In this document: piece after piece, positions 26,723 through 36,691 of the stretch | Layout: each line of letters opens with the position of its first letter | How positions within the stretch are numbered: position 1 is the first letter of the stretch | Notes under the pieces: generated by a model | The model's input: only the letters and a program-made list of their open reading frames with translations | The model's database searches: none | Told to the model about the DNA's origin: nothing | Translations under genes and position numbers: made by a program | NCBI GenBank assembly: GCA_947630115.1 | Contig: CANRGG010000001.1 | Coordinates: 1-64,000, forward strand | Origin: an uncultured Clostridia bacterium | GTDB lineage: Bacteria > Bacillota > Clostridia > Christensenellales > Borkfalkiaceae | Reading direction: 5' to 3' | DNA: 64,000 nucleotides

Positions 26723-27187
26723 ATGAAACTGAGATCCATCGAAGAGATCATCGCCTTCCTCTCGCCCGTCGCAGAGCGGATCGGAGTGGAGATCGTGGAG
26801 GCGAAATGGACGCAGCGGAAGGGGGAGTGTTCGCTCTCGATCTTCCTCGACGCGCCGAAAGGGGTCGATCTGAACCTTTGCGAGAAGTTCCATCTTGCGA
26901 TCGACGGGCCTCTCGACGAGCTCGACCCGACCTTCGGCGCGCCCTACACGCTCAACTGTTCGTCGGCGGGGCTCGATCGTCCCTTCAAAACGCAGAGGGA
27001 CTACCAAAGACATCTCGGCGAAGAGGTGGAGATCCATCTTTACGCCGCGGAAGAGGGAAAGAAAGTGCATGAGGGCGTCTTGCTCTCCTGCGACAATAAC
27101 ACGGCGACGATCCGGACGGCGCAAGGGGAAGAACGGTCGTTCGGGCTCGAAAAAATCGCCAAAGCATGTCTGTTTATCGACATCTGA
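26723..27187 (+). CDS. rimP: Ribosome maturation factor RimP
   Basis: This 154-residue protein helps 30S assembly. The N-terminal alpha/beta domain contains GVEIVEAKWTQRKGE and LSIFLDAPKGVDLNLCEKF. The typical junction YTLNCSSAGLDRPFK (family: xxxVSSPGLDRPL) is present, and the C-terminal SH3-like domain follows. The start at 26723 follows ACGGAGAGG; an in-frame ATG at 26681 lies inside the attenuator stem. It heads the operon that includes nusA and infB, as in most bacteria. Confidence 0.94.
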   Translation: MKLRSIEEIIAFLSPVAERIGVEIVEAKWTQRKGECSLSIFLDAPKGVDLNLCEKFHLAIDGPLDELDPTFGAPYTLNCSSAGLDRPFKTQRDYQRHLGEEVEIHLYAAEEGKKVHEGVLLSCDNNTATIRTAQGEERSFGLEKIAKACLFIDI

Positions 27188-27214
27188 ACAAAAAAATATC
27201 GGGAGAAAACACAA

Positions 27215-28351
27215 ATGGTCAACAAGGAATTTTTTGCGGCGCTTGCCGATCTGGAACGGGAAAAAGGGATCAGCGAAGAGGCGTTTTTGGAGGCGCTCAA
27301 AAATGCGCTCTCGTCCGCGTACAAAAAACAGAACGAGGGCGAAACGGGGATCGTCCTTTTGGAGACGGACGCGGAAAAGGGCATGATCCGCTTTCTGCTC
27401 ACGCACACCGTGATCGAGGGCGACGAGCCGCAGGAGGGGGAGATCACCCTCGAGGACGCGAAACTCATCAAAAAGACGGCGAAAGTCGGCGACGTTCTGG
27501 TGCAGGAATTTATGCCCAAAGATTTCTCGCGGATCGCCGCTCAGACCGCGCGGCAGGTCATCACGCAGAAACTCCATGAGACGGAGCGCGACAACACCCT
27601 TTCGGAGTTCTCCGACCGCGAGGGCGAGCTCATGACGGGGCTCATCCGCAAGGTCGATCAGAAAAATATCTACATCGAGCTCGGCAAGGGACAGATCGAA
27701 GGGCTGTTATTGCCGCAGGATCAGGTCCCCGGGGAGCGGTATGAGACGGGCGACAGGATCAAGGTCTTTGTCAAGCGGGTGAGGAGCGGTTCGCGCAACG
27801 CGCAGGTGCTTGTCTCGCGCGCGGCGCCCGGGCTCGTCAAGCGGCTCTTCGAGGAGGAAGTCCCCGAGATCAAGCAGGGGGTCGTCGTCATCAAGAGCGT
27901 CGCAAGAGAACCGGGACATCGCACCAAGATCGCGATCGCCTCGACGGACAGCAAGGTCGATCCCGTGGGCGCCTGCGTCGGCAACAAGGGCGCGCGGGTG
28001 AACGCGGTCGTCGCCGAGCTCGGCGGCGAAAAGGTCGACATCATTTTGTGGAGCGAAAATCCCCTCGAATTCATCGCGAAATCGCTCTCGCCCGCGACGG
28101 TCGTCTCGGTCACGCAGATGGCGGAAAAATCGGCGGTCGCGGTCGTGCCCGACGAAAAACTCTCGCTCGCGATCGGACGGGACGGGCAGAACGCCCGCCT
28201 TGCGGCGCGGCTCACCGGCTGGAAGGTGGACGTGAAAAGCGAGTCTGCAGCGGCGAAGCTCAAACTCGGCGAGGAGCCGGAGGAGAGCGACTTTTCAGAG
28301 GAAGAGGACGCGGGAACGACCGAAGAGCTCCCCGAGAAGGAAGAAGAATAA
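27215..28351 (+). CDS. nusA: Transcription termination/antitermination factor NusA
   Basis: This 378-residue NusA has the N-terminal RNA-polymerase-binding domain (EAFLEALKNALSSAYKK), an S1 domain (ELMTGLIRKVDQKNIYIELG) and two KH domains (GACVGNKGARVNAVVAELGGEK split in two motifs; LSLAIGRDGQNARLAARLTGWK likewise). A short acidic C-terminal tail takes the place of the proteobacterial repeats. ylxR starts immediately after the stop. NusA could act on the operon's own leader terminator. Confidence 0.96.
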   Translation: MVNKEFFAALADLEREKGISEEAFLEALKNALSSAYKKQNEGETGIVLLETDAEKGMIRFLLTHTVIEGDEPQEGEITLEDAKLIKKTAKVGDVLVQEFMPKDFSRIAAQTARQVITQKLHETERDNTLSEFSDREGELMTGLIRKVDQKNIYIELGKGQIEGLLLPQDQVPGERYETGDRIKVFVKRVRSGSRNAQVLVSRAAPGLVKRLFEEEVPEIKQGVVVIKSVAREPGHRTKIAIASTDSKVDPVGACVGNKGARVNAVVAELGGEKVDIILWSENPLEFIAKSLSPATVVSVTQMAEKSAVAVVPDEKLSLAIGRDGQNARLAARLTGWKVDVKSESAAAKLKLGEEPEESDFSEEEDAGTTEELPEKEEE

Positions 28352-28621
28352 ATGCAGCCGAAGAAGATCCCCATGCGGACCTGTATCGCATGCAGGCAGG
28401 AGCGTCCCAAGCGCGAGATGCTGCGCGTCGTCAAAAACAGCGAGGGCGGGATCGGTCTGGATTTTTCGGGTAGACTCCCCGGTCGGGGCGCCTATCTTTG
28501 CGGCAGCGCGGAATGTGTCGCGAAACTGCGGAAGTACCGGCTGCTCAACAAGACGTTTTCCTGCGAGGTGCCGGAGGAGGTCTACCGCAAGATCGAGGAG
28601 GAGTTCCTTGGCGGAAAATAA
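28352..28621 (+). CDS. ylxR: YlxR family RNA-binding protein (RnpM-type)
   Basis: This 89-residue protein shows the YlxR signature MRTCIACRQERPKREMLRVV and GRGAYLCGSAECV. Recent work on B. subtilis YlxR (RnpM) links it to RNase P; that role is known for the family, not shown here. It abuts nusA with no gap; the ribosome binding site GAGAAGGAAG lies in the nusA end. It overlaps ylxQ by 14 nt. Confidence 0.92.
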   Translation: MQPKKIPMRTCIACRQERPKREMLRVVKNSEGGIGLDFSGRLPGRGAYLCGSAECVAKLRKYRLLNKTFSCEVPEEVYRKIEEEFLGGK

Positions 28622-28907
28622 GACGAAGGCCTATCTCGGCTTTGCGCGGCGGGCGGGAAAGCTGACGCTCGGCGTGCAGGCGGCGGAGACGGTCTCAAAA
28701 AAGGTATATCTCATGGTGGCGGACGCGACCGTCGCCCCCAACAACCGAAAGAAAATAGAGAAATTACAGCGGAAATTCTCCTGTCCCCTCATCTATGTGC
28801 AGGGGCTCGAGGAGATGACGGGAAAGGCGGCGTGCAAGCTCGCCCTTGTCCGCGAGGAACATCTTGCGGAAGCGATCCTGAAGGAAGAAAACAAAGCAGA
28901 AATATAA
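28608..28907 (+). CDS. ylxQ: L7Ae-family ribosomal protein YlxQ
   Basis: This 99-residue kink-turn RNA-binding protein contains KAYLGFARRAGKLTLGVQA and the motif VAPNNRKKIEKL. I propose a TTG start at 28608, because it follows GAGGAGGAG and gives a protein of normal family length. A longer frame would run back into ylxR and has unrelated Arg-rich sequence. The nusA-ylxR-ylxQ-infB order is classical for Firmicutes. Confidence 0.88.
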   Translation: MAENKTKAYLGFARRAGKLTLGVQAAETVSKKVYLMVADATVAPNNRKKIEKLQRKFSCPLIYVQGLEEMTGKAACKLALVREEHLAEAILKEENKAEI

Positions 28908-28941
28908 AGTTGGGCTGCCCGTTCGGGGCGGCGGAGGATTC

Positions 28942-31569
28942 ATGGCTTACGATCATATCGAAAAACTTGGTTCCGTCCTCGAAGAAAAAGGACTTCGCGG
29001 ACTCACGAAAGCGGTAACGTCGAGCGAGAGGAAACTTTCGGAGATCTTGAAGAAGCTCTCCGAAATGGAGACGGCGGCAAACGCAAAGCGCGCAGCGGAG
29101 GAGGAAGAACTCCGCCGCAAAGAGGAGGAGCAGCGTTTCGAAGAGGAACGCGCCGCAAGGGAAGCCGCGGAAGCGGCAAGAAGCGCCGAAACGGCGGCGG
29201 AAAAAACCGAAGAGGCGGAGAAAGCCGAAGCGGTCCCTCCCAAGGCGGAAGAGAAGGAAGCTGCGGAAGCGCCGCAGCAGCCGGCGGACGCCGAACCTTC
29301 GAAAAAGAGGGAGCCCGCCGCGAAAACGCCGGAAAACAGGGAGACGCCGCGCGCCGAAAGAGAGCAGAGGACCTCGGAAAGGGGCGCTAAAACCGACGGG
29401 CCCGAACGGGGGGAACGGACGCCCCGTCCGCAGACGGGCGCGACTTTCCGTCCCGCAGAAGGGGGAAGAGGGGACCGTCCCGCGCGCGCCACGTTCCGGC
29501 CCGACCGTCCGCAGGGACCGCGGGAGACAAGGCCCTTGCCGGGCGGCGTGAGAACGCCGTCGAGACCGGCAGCCGGGAGCGCGCCCCGGATCCCGCGTGC
29601 GCCTTCGCCCGCGCCTGCCCATACGCCGGCGCCGCAGCGGCGGGAGCCCAACAAGAAATTCGAAAAGACCTATTTCGAGAAGCGTCCCGAAAACAAGCGC
29701 GCCCTGCAAAAACGGCAGGGGGCGACGGTGGGCGACTTCGACGAGGAGAAGAGCGGCTATCGCAAGGCGCGCTTTGTGAAAAAGGGCGCCAAGAAGGAGA
29801 CGCAGACCGTCAAAATCGACCATGCGGTCGTGACGAGCAAGGAGATCCCCATCAAAACGCTCTCCGAAAAGCTCGGCATTTCGGCGGTGGAGATCACAAA
29901 GCGTCTGTTCCGCGAAGGGATCATGCAGACGGTGAACGGCTCGATCGACTACGACAATGCGGCGTTTATCGCCCTGGAGCTCGGGATCGATCTTGAATAC
30001 AAGCCCGAAAAGACGGCGGAGGACGCCCTGCTCGATCTGCACCGCGCCGCGGCGGACGGGGAAAATCTCGTGCCGCGCGCACCCGTCGTCACGGTCATGG
30101 GGCATGTCGATCACGGCAAGACGTCGCTGCTCGACGCGATCCGCAAAACCAACGTCACCGCGGGCGAGGCGGGCGGCATTACCCAGAGTATCGGCGCCTA
30201 CACCGTCTCGTTCGGGGACGGGAAGAAGATCACCTTCATCGACACCCCGGGCCATGCGGCGTTTACTGCCATGCGGGCGCGCGGCGCGCAGGTGACGGAT
30301 ATCGTCGTGCTCGTCGTCGCGGCGGACGACGGGATCATGCCGCAGACGGTCGAGGCGATCGACCATGCGAAGGCGGCGAATGTGCCCATCATCGTCGCGA
30401 TGAACAAAATGGATAAGCCGCAGGCCGACCCCAACAAAGTCAAGCAGGGGCTCATGGAGCACAATCTCGTCCCCGAAGAGTGGGGCGGCGACGTCATCAT
30501 CGTTCCCGTCTCGGCAAAGACGGGCGAGGGGATCGACGACCTTCTCGAAAACATCTATCTCGTCGCCGAAATGCAGGAGCTGCGGGCCGATCCCTCCCGT
30601 CAGGCGAAAGGGGTCATCATCGAGGCCAAACTCGACAAGGGCAAGGGCCCGGTCGCGAGCGTGCTTGTTCAGAACGGTACGCTCAAAACGGGCGATAATC
30701 TGATCTCGGGCACGACCATGGGACGAGTGCGCGCCATGATCGACGACAAAGGACGGACGGTCAAAGAGGCGGGACCCTCGACGGCGGTCTCGGTGCTCGG
30801 GCTCGAGGACGTGCCGAATGCGGGCGACACCATCTTTGCGGTGGATCAGGCGCTCATGAAGCAGGTGCAGGAGGAGAGAAAGAACAAGCAGCGCGAGTCC
30901 ATGATCAAGGAGACCGCAAAAGTCACCCTCGACGACGTGTTCGCGCAGGTCTCGGACGGGCTGAAAGAGCTCAACGTCATTGTGAAAGGGGACGTGCAGG
31001 GCTCGGTCGAGGCGGTGAAGAGCTCGCTCGAAAAGCTCTCCAACGAGGAAGTCAAGATCAAGGTCATCCATGCGGGTGCGGGCGCGATCAACGAGAGCGA
31101 TGTCATGCTCGCCGATTCCGCGGGCGCGATCATCATCGGCTTCAACGTCCGGCCCGACACCAAGGCGAAGGCGCTTGCGGAACACAGCAAGGTGGACGTG
31201 AGGAGCTACCGCATTATCTATGAACTGCTCGACGACATGCAGGCGGCGCTCAAGGGAATGCTCGCGCCCAAGTACCATGAAGTTTATATGGGCAAGGCGG
31301 AGGTCAAACAGACCTTCAACATCACGGGCGTGGGAACGGTCGCGGGCTGCTTTGTCACGGAGGGCAAGCTCGTCCGCGGCGGGAAACTGCGCATTTACCG
31401 CGACGACGTGATGATCGTCGAGGGCGGCGTCAAACAGCTCAAACGCTTCAAGGACGACGCGAAAGAGGTCTCGGGCGGCTTTGAGTGCGGCTGCGCGATC
31501 GAGGGCTTCAACGAGATCAAGATCGGCGATTTTATCGAATGCTATCTCATTGAGGAGATCAAATCATGA
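28942..31569 (+). CDS. infB: Translation initiation factor IF-2
   Basis: This 875-residue GTPase delivers initiator tRNA. It begins with a small helical domain, then about 200 residues rich in Ala, Glu, Arg and Pro (linker). An IF2_N domain follows ([22 protein letters not shown]). The G domain has [14 protein letters not shown] (G1), DTPGHAAF (G3) and NKMDK (G4). The C-terminal domains end in [18 protein letters not shown] precedes the start. Confidence 0.97.
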   Translation: MAYDHIEKLGSVLEEKGLRGLTKAVTSSERKLSEILKKLSEMETAANAKRAAEEEELRRKEEEQRFEEERAAREAAEAARSAETAAEKTEEAEKAEAVPPKAEEKEAAEAPQQPADAEPSKKREPAAKTPENRETPRAEREQRTSERGAKTDGPERGERTPRPQTGATFRPAEGGRGDRPARATFRPDRPQGPRETRPLPGGVRTPSRPAAGSAPRIPRAPSPAPAHTPAPQRREPNKKFEKTYFEKRPENKRALQKRQGATVGDFDEEKSGYRKARFVKKGAKKETQTVKIDHAVVTSKEIPIKTLSEKLGISAVEITKRLFREGIMQTVNGSIDYDNAAFIALELGIDLEYKPEKTAEDALLDLHRAAADGENLVPRAPVVTVMGHVDHGKTSLLDAIRKTNVTAGEAGGITQSIGAYTVSFGDGKKITFIDTPGHAAFTAMRARGAQVTDIVVLVVAADDGIMPQTVEAIDHAKAANVPIIVAMNKMDKPQADPNKVKQGLMEHNLVPEEWGGDVIIVPVSAKTGEGIDDLLENIYLVAEMQELRADPSRQAKGVIIEAKLDKGKGPVASVLVQNGTLKTGDNLISGTTMGRVRAMIDDKGRTVKEAGPSTAVSVLGLEDVPNAGDTIFAVDQALMKQVQEERKNKQRESMIKETAKVTLDDVFAQVSDGLKELNVIVKGDVQGSVEAVKSSLEKLSNEEVKIKVIHAGAGAINESDVMLADSAGAIIIGFNVRPDTKAKALAEHSKVDVRSYRIIYELLDDMQAALKGMLAPKYHEVYMGKAEVKQTFNITGVGTVAGCFVTEGKLVRGGKLRIYRDDVMIVEGGVKQLKRFKDDAKEVSGGFECGCAIEGFNEIKIGDFIECYLIEEIKS

Positions 31570-31970
31570 AACGGACCAGGGGGGAGCGGCTCGACAGCGA
31601 ATACCGCCGCGAGATCGCGGGGATCATCGCGGGCCCGCTCAAAAACAGGGAGCCGGACCTGAAGGGGATCATCAGCGTCACCGAAGCGGACGTGGCGCCC
31701 GATCTGAAAACGGCGAAGATCTATGTCAGCGTCTTTGCGGGCAGCGAGGAGGAAAAGAAGCGCAGTTTTGCGATCTTGCAAAAAAACGCTTCCTTTATCC
31801 GCCATGAGCTCGCGCGGGTGATGACGATGCGCACCGTGCCGTCTTTGACTTTCTACGAGGACGGCAGTATGGAGTACGGCTCGAAGATGGACGCCCTCTT
31901 TGCGGAGCTTGAAAAGCGCGAAGAAGGGAAGGAAACGGAGCGGGACGGGGGAAAAGAGGACGGAGAATGA
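31566..31970 (+). CDS. rbfA: Ribosome-binding factor A
   Basis: This 134-residue KH-fold protein acts in 30S maturation and cold adaptation. Family segments are RLDSEYRREIAGII, DLKTAKIYVSVFAG and MRTVPSLTFYEDGSMEYG. The C-terminal tail is acidic and charged. It overlaps infB by ATGA and nrnA by ATGA, implying coupled translation across the three genes. Confidence 0.95.
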   Translation: MKRTRGERLDSEYRREIAGIIAGPLKNREPDLKGIISVTEADVAPDLKTAKIYVSVFAGSEEEKKRSFAILQKNASFIRHELARVMTMRTVPSLTFYEDGSMEYGSKMDALFAELEKREEGKETERDGGKEDGE

Positions 31971-32938
31971 ACACGGTCGAAGAAATCGCAGACGTTCTGA
32001 AACGTTTGAAAAGCGCGGTGATCTTTACGCATACCCGGCCGGACGGCGACGCCGTCGGCTGTGCGGTGGCGCTTTCCCGCGCTTTTTCCTTGCTTGGGAT
32101 CAAAAACCAGATCGCAAACGATTGCGAGATCCCCGATAAATTTTCCTATCTGAAAGGGACGGAGAATTTTGTGAAAGTTCCCTCGCTCGACGCCGAGGGC
32201 TATATCTGCGTGGACGCGAGCGACGCGGCAAGGCTCGGCGAGCTGTCCGGGGTCTTCGAAAAGGGGGCGAAGAAGGGCAAGATCACGGTGAATATCGATC
32301 ACCATGTGTCCAATACCCGTTTTTGCGCCTATAATTTCGTCAAGGAGCGCTCGAGCAACTGCGAGAACGTCGCCCTCCTCTTGAAGGCGATGAACGTCCG
32401 GGCGGACAAGGAGATCGCAGACGCCCTTTTGACGGGGATCGTGACCGATTCGGGCAGTTTTTCGCACAGCGACGTGAACGGCGACACCTTCCGCGCGGCG
32501 GCATACGCGGCGGACAGGGGGGCGGACGTTGACAGGATCACCTATGAGACCATGCGCCGGCAGAGCAAGGCGCGTGCGCATATGTATCTCGAAGTGTTGA
32601 AAAATCTGCGTTTTTTCTATGACGACCGGCTCGCGGTCGCATGCGTATCCCGGGAGATCCTCGAAAAATACTCCCTCAAACAGGACGCGACGGAGGGGAT
32701 CGTCGATTTCGGGCTCACAATCGAGCCCGTCGAGGTCAGCGTCTGCCTTCTCGAAGTCAAGAAGGGGCAGTACAAGGCCTCCTTCCGCTCCAAGGGCAAG
32801 GTGAACGTCAACGAAGTCGCGGGCAAATTCGGCGGCGGCGGACATATTCTTGCCTCGGGCTGCATGTTCTTCGGACCTTTCGAGGAAGTGCTCGACCGTT
32901 TAGGCTATGCCGTGCGGCAGCATTTGGAGGATCTATGA
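31967..32938 (+). CDS. nrnA: DHH/DHHA1 phosphoesterase (NrnA-type nanoRNase / pAp phosphatase)
   Basis: This 323-residue enzyme degrades short RNA oligonucleotides and, in several species, 3'-phosphoadenosine 5'-phosphate. Motif I is FTHTRPDGDAVG, the DHH motif is NIDHHVSNTRF, and the DHHA1 nucleotide-binding glycine motif is KFGGGGHILASG. Its place between rbfA and truB is usual for Firmicutes. Both junctions are 4-nt overlaps. Confidence 0.92.
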   Translation: MNTVEEIADVLKRLKSAVIFTHTRPDGDAVGCAVALSRAFSLLGIKNQIANDCEIPDKFSYLKGTENFVKVPSLDAEGYICVDASDAARLGELSGVFEKGAKKGKITVNIDHHVSNTRFCAYNFVKERSSNCENVALLLKAMNVRADKEIADALLTGIVTDSGSFSHSDVNGDTFRAAAYAADRGADVDRITYETMRRQSKARAHMYLEVLKNLRFFYDDRLAVACVSREILEKYSLKQDATEGIVDFGLTIEPVEVSVCLLEVKKGQYKASFRSKGKVNVNEVAGKFGGGGHILASGCMFFGPFEEVLDRLGYAVRQHLEDL

Positions 32939-33768
32939 CGGGATTTTTGAACATCGACAAGCGCGAGGGGGACACTTCGACCTATGTCGTGAACCGCATA
33001 AAGGGGCTTGTGAAATGCCCCTGCGGGCACATGGGCACGCTCGACCCGCTTGCCTTTGGGGTGCTTCCCGTCGGGATCGGCAACGCCGCAAGGCTCTTCG
33101 ACTATTTTTTAGGCAAGACGAAAACCTATCTCGCCCGTTTCCGCTTCGGCGTGACGACCGTCTCGCTCGACCGGGAAAGTCCCCTGATCTTCGGCGGCAG
33201 CGTGCCGAAAGCGGAGGAGATCAGAGCCGTTCTGCCCCGATTTGTTGGGGAGATCGAGCAGGTCCCGCCCGCGTTCAGCGCCAAATTCGTGGAGGGGAAG
33301 CGCAGCTATGAACTCGCGCGGAAGGGTCAGGAGATCCCCCTCATGCCCAAAAAGGTCACGATCGAAAGACTCGAACTTTTGGAACAGACCGCGCCCGACG
33401 AGTTCTCCTTCGAGATCGTCTGCGGCGGGGGGACCTATATCCGCTCCCTGGCGCGGGATCTTTCGGAGGCGCTCGGCACGAAGGGGTTTATGAGCGCCCT
33501 CGAGCGCACGAAGAGCGGCGTCTTTACCAAGGAGACCGCCGTGCCGCTCGAACGTCTCACCCGCGAAAATTTCAAAGATTTTCTCATCCCGACCGAGGAA
33601 GTTCTGCCCTTCCCCGTCTTGGAGATCTCGGACGAGCGGTATTATCACGGCGTGAACTATGAAGTCGATCTTCCGGACGGAAGCTATAAGGTGACCCGCG
33701 GCGGGGAATTTTACGGGACGGCGAAAGTCGAGGGCGGGAAGATCCGTCCCGACAAAAAATTATGTTGA
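32935..33768 (+). CDS. truB: tRNA pseudouridine-55 synthase TruB
   Basis: This 277-residue enzyme makes pseudouridine 55 in the T loop of tRNA. The catalytic Asp lies in GHMGTLDPLAFGVLPVGIG. KTYLARFRFGVTTVSLD and GGGTYIRSLARDLSEALG are family motifs. The true start is the ATG at 32935, overlapping the nrnA stop; longer in-frame extensions lie inside nrnA. It overlaps ribF by 7 nt. Confidence 0.95.
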   Translation: MTGFLNIDKREGDTSTYVVNRIKGLVKCPCGHMGTLDPLAFGVLPVGIGNAARLFDYFLGKTKTYLARFRFGVTTVSLDRESPLIFGGSVPKAEEIRAVLPRFVGEIEQVPPAFSAKFVEGKRSYELARKGQEIPLMPKKVTIERLELLEQTAPDEFSFEIVCGGGTYIRSLARDLSEALGTKGFMSALERTKSGVFTKETAVPLERLTRENFKDFLIPTEEVLPFPVLEISDERYYHGVNYEVDLPDGSYKVTRGGEFYGTAKVEGGKIRPDKKLC

Positions 33769-34685
33769 AAATTCTTCTGGACGGGGAGAAATACGAAGGC
33801 CCCTGCGCCCTTCTTCTCGGCGGGTTCGACGGGCTTCATCTCGGGCACCGGGCCCTGCTCGAACGGGCGAAAAAGACCGGTTTTCCCGTCGGGATCACGA
33901 CGATCTTCGGCGGCAAAGGCTCCGCGCTGTTCACGAAAGAGGAGCGCGAATTTCTTTTCGCGCGCGCGGGCGTGGAGTTTGCGCTCGAATGGGAATTTAC
34001 GGGGGCATTCGAAAAGATCCCGGCGGAAGAGTTTTTGCGGGCGCTCTTTGCCCGCGTGAAGCCGGAAACGGTCGTCTGCGGCGAAGATTTCCGCTTCGGA
34101 AGAGGAGCGGCGGGGACGGCAGAGCTTTTGAAAGCGCTCGCGCCCTGCCCCGTCGAGGTCTTGCCTCCGGTCAGATCCGCCGATTTGCGCGCCGCGGGCA
34201 GCGGGGAACTTGAAAAGATCTCCACTTCCGCCTGCAAGGAACATCTTGCAAAGGGGGAGCTGGCGCTTTTGAACGCCTACCTTCAAACGACGGATTTTTA
34301 CGGCAGCGCCTATTTTATCGGCGGCGAAGTGGAGCACGGCAGGCAGATCGGCAGGACGTACGGCTTTCCGACCCTCAATTTGAGCGTCCGGAAGGAGAAG
34401 GCGCTTCCGCCCGACGGCGTTTATTTCGGGCTTTGCGGGACGCCCGCGGGGAATTTCCCCGCCATCGTCAACTTTGGCGCGCGCCCCACCTTCGGGGTGG
34501 AGGAGCGCAAGATCGAGGCGTATCTGGACGGTTTTTCGGGCGATCTCTACGGGGCGTATGTGCGTGTCTATCCCATGGGATTTTTGCGGCCCGTCCAAAC
34601 GTTTTCCTCGGCGGAGGCGCTCAAAGAACAGCTCATGCGGGACATTCTCGTCATGCGAGCGAACGAAAAGGAGAGACACTTATGA
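33762..34685 (+). CDS. ribF: Bifunctional riboflavin kinase / FAD synthetase
   Basis: This 307-residue enzyme converts riboflavin to FMN and FAD. The N-terminal nucleotidyltransferase has GGFDGLHLGHRALL and CGEDFRFGRGAAG. The C-terminal riboflavin kinase has GRTYGFPTLNL and the acidic DGVYFG and ARPTFGVEERKIEAYL. The truB-ribF neighbourhood is conserved in Firmicutes. rpsO, which often follows ribF, is replaced here by an endonuclease IV-like gene. Confidence 0.95.
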   Translation: MLKILLDGEKYEGPCALLLGGFDGLHLGHRALLERAKKTGFPVGITTIFGGKGSALFTKEEREFLFARAGVEFALEWEFTGAFEKIPAEEFLRALFARVKPETVVCGEDFRFGRGAAGTAELLKALAPCPVEVLPPVRSADLRAAGSGELEKISTSACKEHLAKGELALLNAYLQTTDFYGSAYFIGGEVEHGRQIGRTYGFPTLNLSVRKEKALPPDGVYFGLCGTPAGNFPAIVNFGARPTFGVEERKIEAYLDGFSGDLYGAYVRVYPMGFLRPVQTFSSAEALKEQLMRDILVMRANEKERHL

Positions 34686-35542
34686 TAAAATTCGGACCGA
34701 GCGGGGCATGCGATCTGTTCCGCGCGTCGGGGGCGGAGCACACCGAAGAGATGGCGCGCTTTGTGAAAGAGCACGGGCTCGACTGCTTCGAATATTCCTT
34801 CGGACGGGGAGTGCGTATGGGAGAGGAAAAAGCCGCCTCGATCGCGGCGGCGTTCCAAAAAGAGGACGTCGAGATCTCCGTCCATGCGCCCTATTTCATC
34901 AATTTTGCGAACCCGGACGACGAAATGGCGGAAAAATCTTACGGCTATGTGCTCGACAGCGCCCGCGCCGTCAAGCAGATGAGGGGAAAGCGGGTCGTCT
35001 TTCATCCCGCGGCGCAGGGGAAGGAGGCGCGCGAGACTGCCGTTGCCCGCACCGAGGACCGGCTCAGGATCCTCCGCGACAGGATCTATCTCAATGGGCT
35101 CGAAGATCTCATGTTCTGCCCCGAGACGATGGGAAAACTTGCCCAGATCGGCACGGTCGGGGAGATCGCGCGGCTGTGCGCGGTCGATCCCGTATTTGTG
35201 CCCTGCGTGGATTTCGGACATGTCAACGCGCGCGAGCAGGGCAGCCTGAAAACGGCGCGCGATTACCGGGACCTTCTCGAAATTTTGCTCGAAAAGCTCG
35301 GCTATGAGCGCATGAAACATTTCCACGTCCACTTTTCCAAGATCCAATACGGCGCGAAGGGGGAGATCCGCCATCTCACCTTTGAGGACAGGACGTTCGG
35401 CCCGGAGTTCGAGCCGCTCGCGGAGACGCTCGTGGCGCTGAAACTCGAACCCTATGTCGTCTGCGAATCGGCGGGCACGCAGACACTGGACGCGGCGCAG
35501 ATGAAAGAGATCTACCTGCGGGCCGCCGCAAATCCCGCTTAA
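34682..35542 (+). CDS. Endonuclease IV-like AP endonuclease / TIM-barrel protein
   Basis: This 286-residue AP_endonuc_2 family protein should cleave abasic sites in base excision repair. The candidate metal ligands occur in order: His in VSVHAPYF-like ISVHAPYFINF, His in VVFHPAAQG, Glu in FCPETMGKLAQ, Asp/His in CVDFGHVNAR, His in FHVHFSKIQYG, and Glu in VVCESAGTQ. The full set supports an active Nfo-type enzyme. It starts by ATGA overlap with ribF and ends the long operon; no strong terminator is evident after it. Confidence 0.87.
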   Translation: MIKFGPSGACDLFRASGAEHTEEMARFVKEHGLDCFEYSFGRGVRMGEEKAASIAAAFQKEDVEISVHAPYFINFANPDDEMAEKSYGYVLDSARAVKQMRGKRVVFHPAAQGKEARETAVARTEDRLRILRDRIYLNGLEDLMFCPETMGKLAQIGTVGEIARLCAVDPVFVPCVDFGHVNAREQGSLKTARDYRDLLEILLEKLGYERMKHFHVHFSKIQYGAKGEIRHLTFEDRTFGPEFEPLAETLVALKLEPYVVCESAGTQTLDAAQMKEIYLRAAANPA

Positions 35543-35576
35543 AAGACGGTTTTATGCGCTTTCTTTTGAAAAATCG

Positions 35577-35605
35577 TTGACTTGTCCGGAAGGTTTTGGT
35601 ATAAT
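35577..35605 (+). promoter_or_regulatory. Promoter of the M24 peptidase gene; implies a leaderless mRNA
   Basis: TTGACT (35577-35582) and TATAAT (35600-35605) are 17 bp apart. The expected +1 falls at about 35612, which is the A of an in-frame ATG. No Shine-Dalgarno sequence is present. Confidence 0.78.
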
Positions 35606-35611
35606 ATGGGT

Positions 35612-36667
35612 ATGATTACCGAAAACATGAAAAATATCTATCGGGAGACGGGCGCAGACGCCCTTTTCCTCGAGGCGGAATTTCTGCGCAAATATCTGAC
35701 GGGCGTTTCGACGACGGACGGCTCCGTCATTCTGGACGGGAATTCCTGTAAGTTTGTGATCGACCTCCGCTATTTCGAAGCGGTGGAAAAGGCGCTCCGC
35801 GGCAGCTGCGTGGAGGCGGTCGAGGGGACCGAAGCGAAGGCGACGGAGCTTTTGAAAGGCTATCATACGCTCGGCGTTCCCTTCCCTTACATCGACCTTG
35901 CACGGGCGGAAGCGCTCAGGGGAATGGGCTTTACGCTCGTGGACTGCATGCCCGCCATGAAGAAGGCGATGGAGATCAAGACCGATCGGGAGATCGAGCT
36001 CTTGCAGCGCGCCTGCGACATTGCGGAGGAGGGACTGCTGCGGCTCATGCCCCAGCTCAAAGAGGGGATGACCGAACGGCAGGCGGCGGCGATCCTCGAG
36101 TATGAAATGCGCGCGCTCGGCGCGGACGGCGTTTCGTTTGCGACCATCCTCGCGTTCGGCGCGGGCGGGAGCGTTCCCCATCACGAGACGGGGGACAGCA
36201 AACTCAAATTCGGCGATCCCGTGCTCGTCGATTTCGGCTGCAAGGTGGAGGGGTACTGCTCGGACTGCACGCGCACCTTCCTCTTCGGCGACGACAAGCA
36301 GCATGAGGATTTCAAAAAGGCTTACGCCGCCGTGTTGAAGGCGCATGAGCTCGTCAAGGAAAAGGTCCATGCAGGCATGACGGGACGGGAAGCGGACGCC
36401 GTGGCGCGCGACTGCCTCAAAGAGGCAGGATACGGAGAGCTCTTCACCCACTCGCTGGGACACGGGATCGGGCTTCTGATCCACGAATTCCCGCGCCTTG
36501 CGCCGAGAAGCGAAGAGATCCTTTCCGACGGCATGGTCTTTTCGGACGAACCGGGCGTCTATCTTCCCGGAAAGTTCGGCATCCGCATTGAGGACAGCTG
36601 CTATATGAAAGACGGGAAAGTGATTTCGTTCATGAAGAAAACGGACAGGAATCTCATTATATTGTAA
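35612..36667 (+). CDS. M24 family Xaa-Pro aminopeptidase
   Basis: This 351-residue metallopeptidase removes an N-terminal residue preceding proline. The creatinase-like N-domain is followed by the pita-bread domain with ligands in VDFGCKVEGYCSDCTRTF (two Asp), HSLGHGIGLLIHE (His), and SDEPGVYLPGKFGIRIED (two Glu). I start at 35612 because the upstream ATG at 35606 would precede transcription initiation; an internal ATG at 35627 is possible. efp follows after 24 nt, a very common pairing. Confidence 0.92.
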   Translation: MITENMKNIYRETGADALFLEAEFLRKYLTGVSTTDGSVILDGNSCKFVIDLRYFEAVEKALRGSCVEAVEGTEAKATELLKGYHTLGVPFPYIDLARAEALRGMGFTLVDCMPAMKKAMEIKTDREIELLQRACDIAEEGLLRLMPQLKEGMTERQAAAILEYEMRALGADGVSFATILAFGAGGSVPHHETGDSKLKFGDPVLVDFGCKVEGYCSDCTRTFLFGDDKQHEDFKKAYAAVLKAHELVKEKVHAGMTGREADAVARDCLKEAGYGELFTHSLGHGIGLLIHEFPRLAPRSEEILSDGMVFSDEPGVYLPGKFGIRIEDSCYMKDGKVISFMKKTDRNLIIL

Positions 36668-36691
36668 GAAAAAGAGAAGGAGAATACAAAC

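Noticed and set aside
28789..31278. 829-codon open frame antisense to infB
   Set aside because: GC-rich codon bias leaves stop-poor antisense frames throughout this window. The translation is Arg/His/Asp-rich with no family signal, while infB on the other strand is unmistakable.
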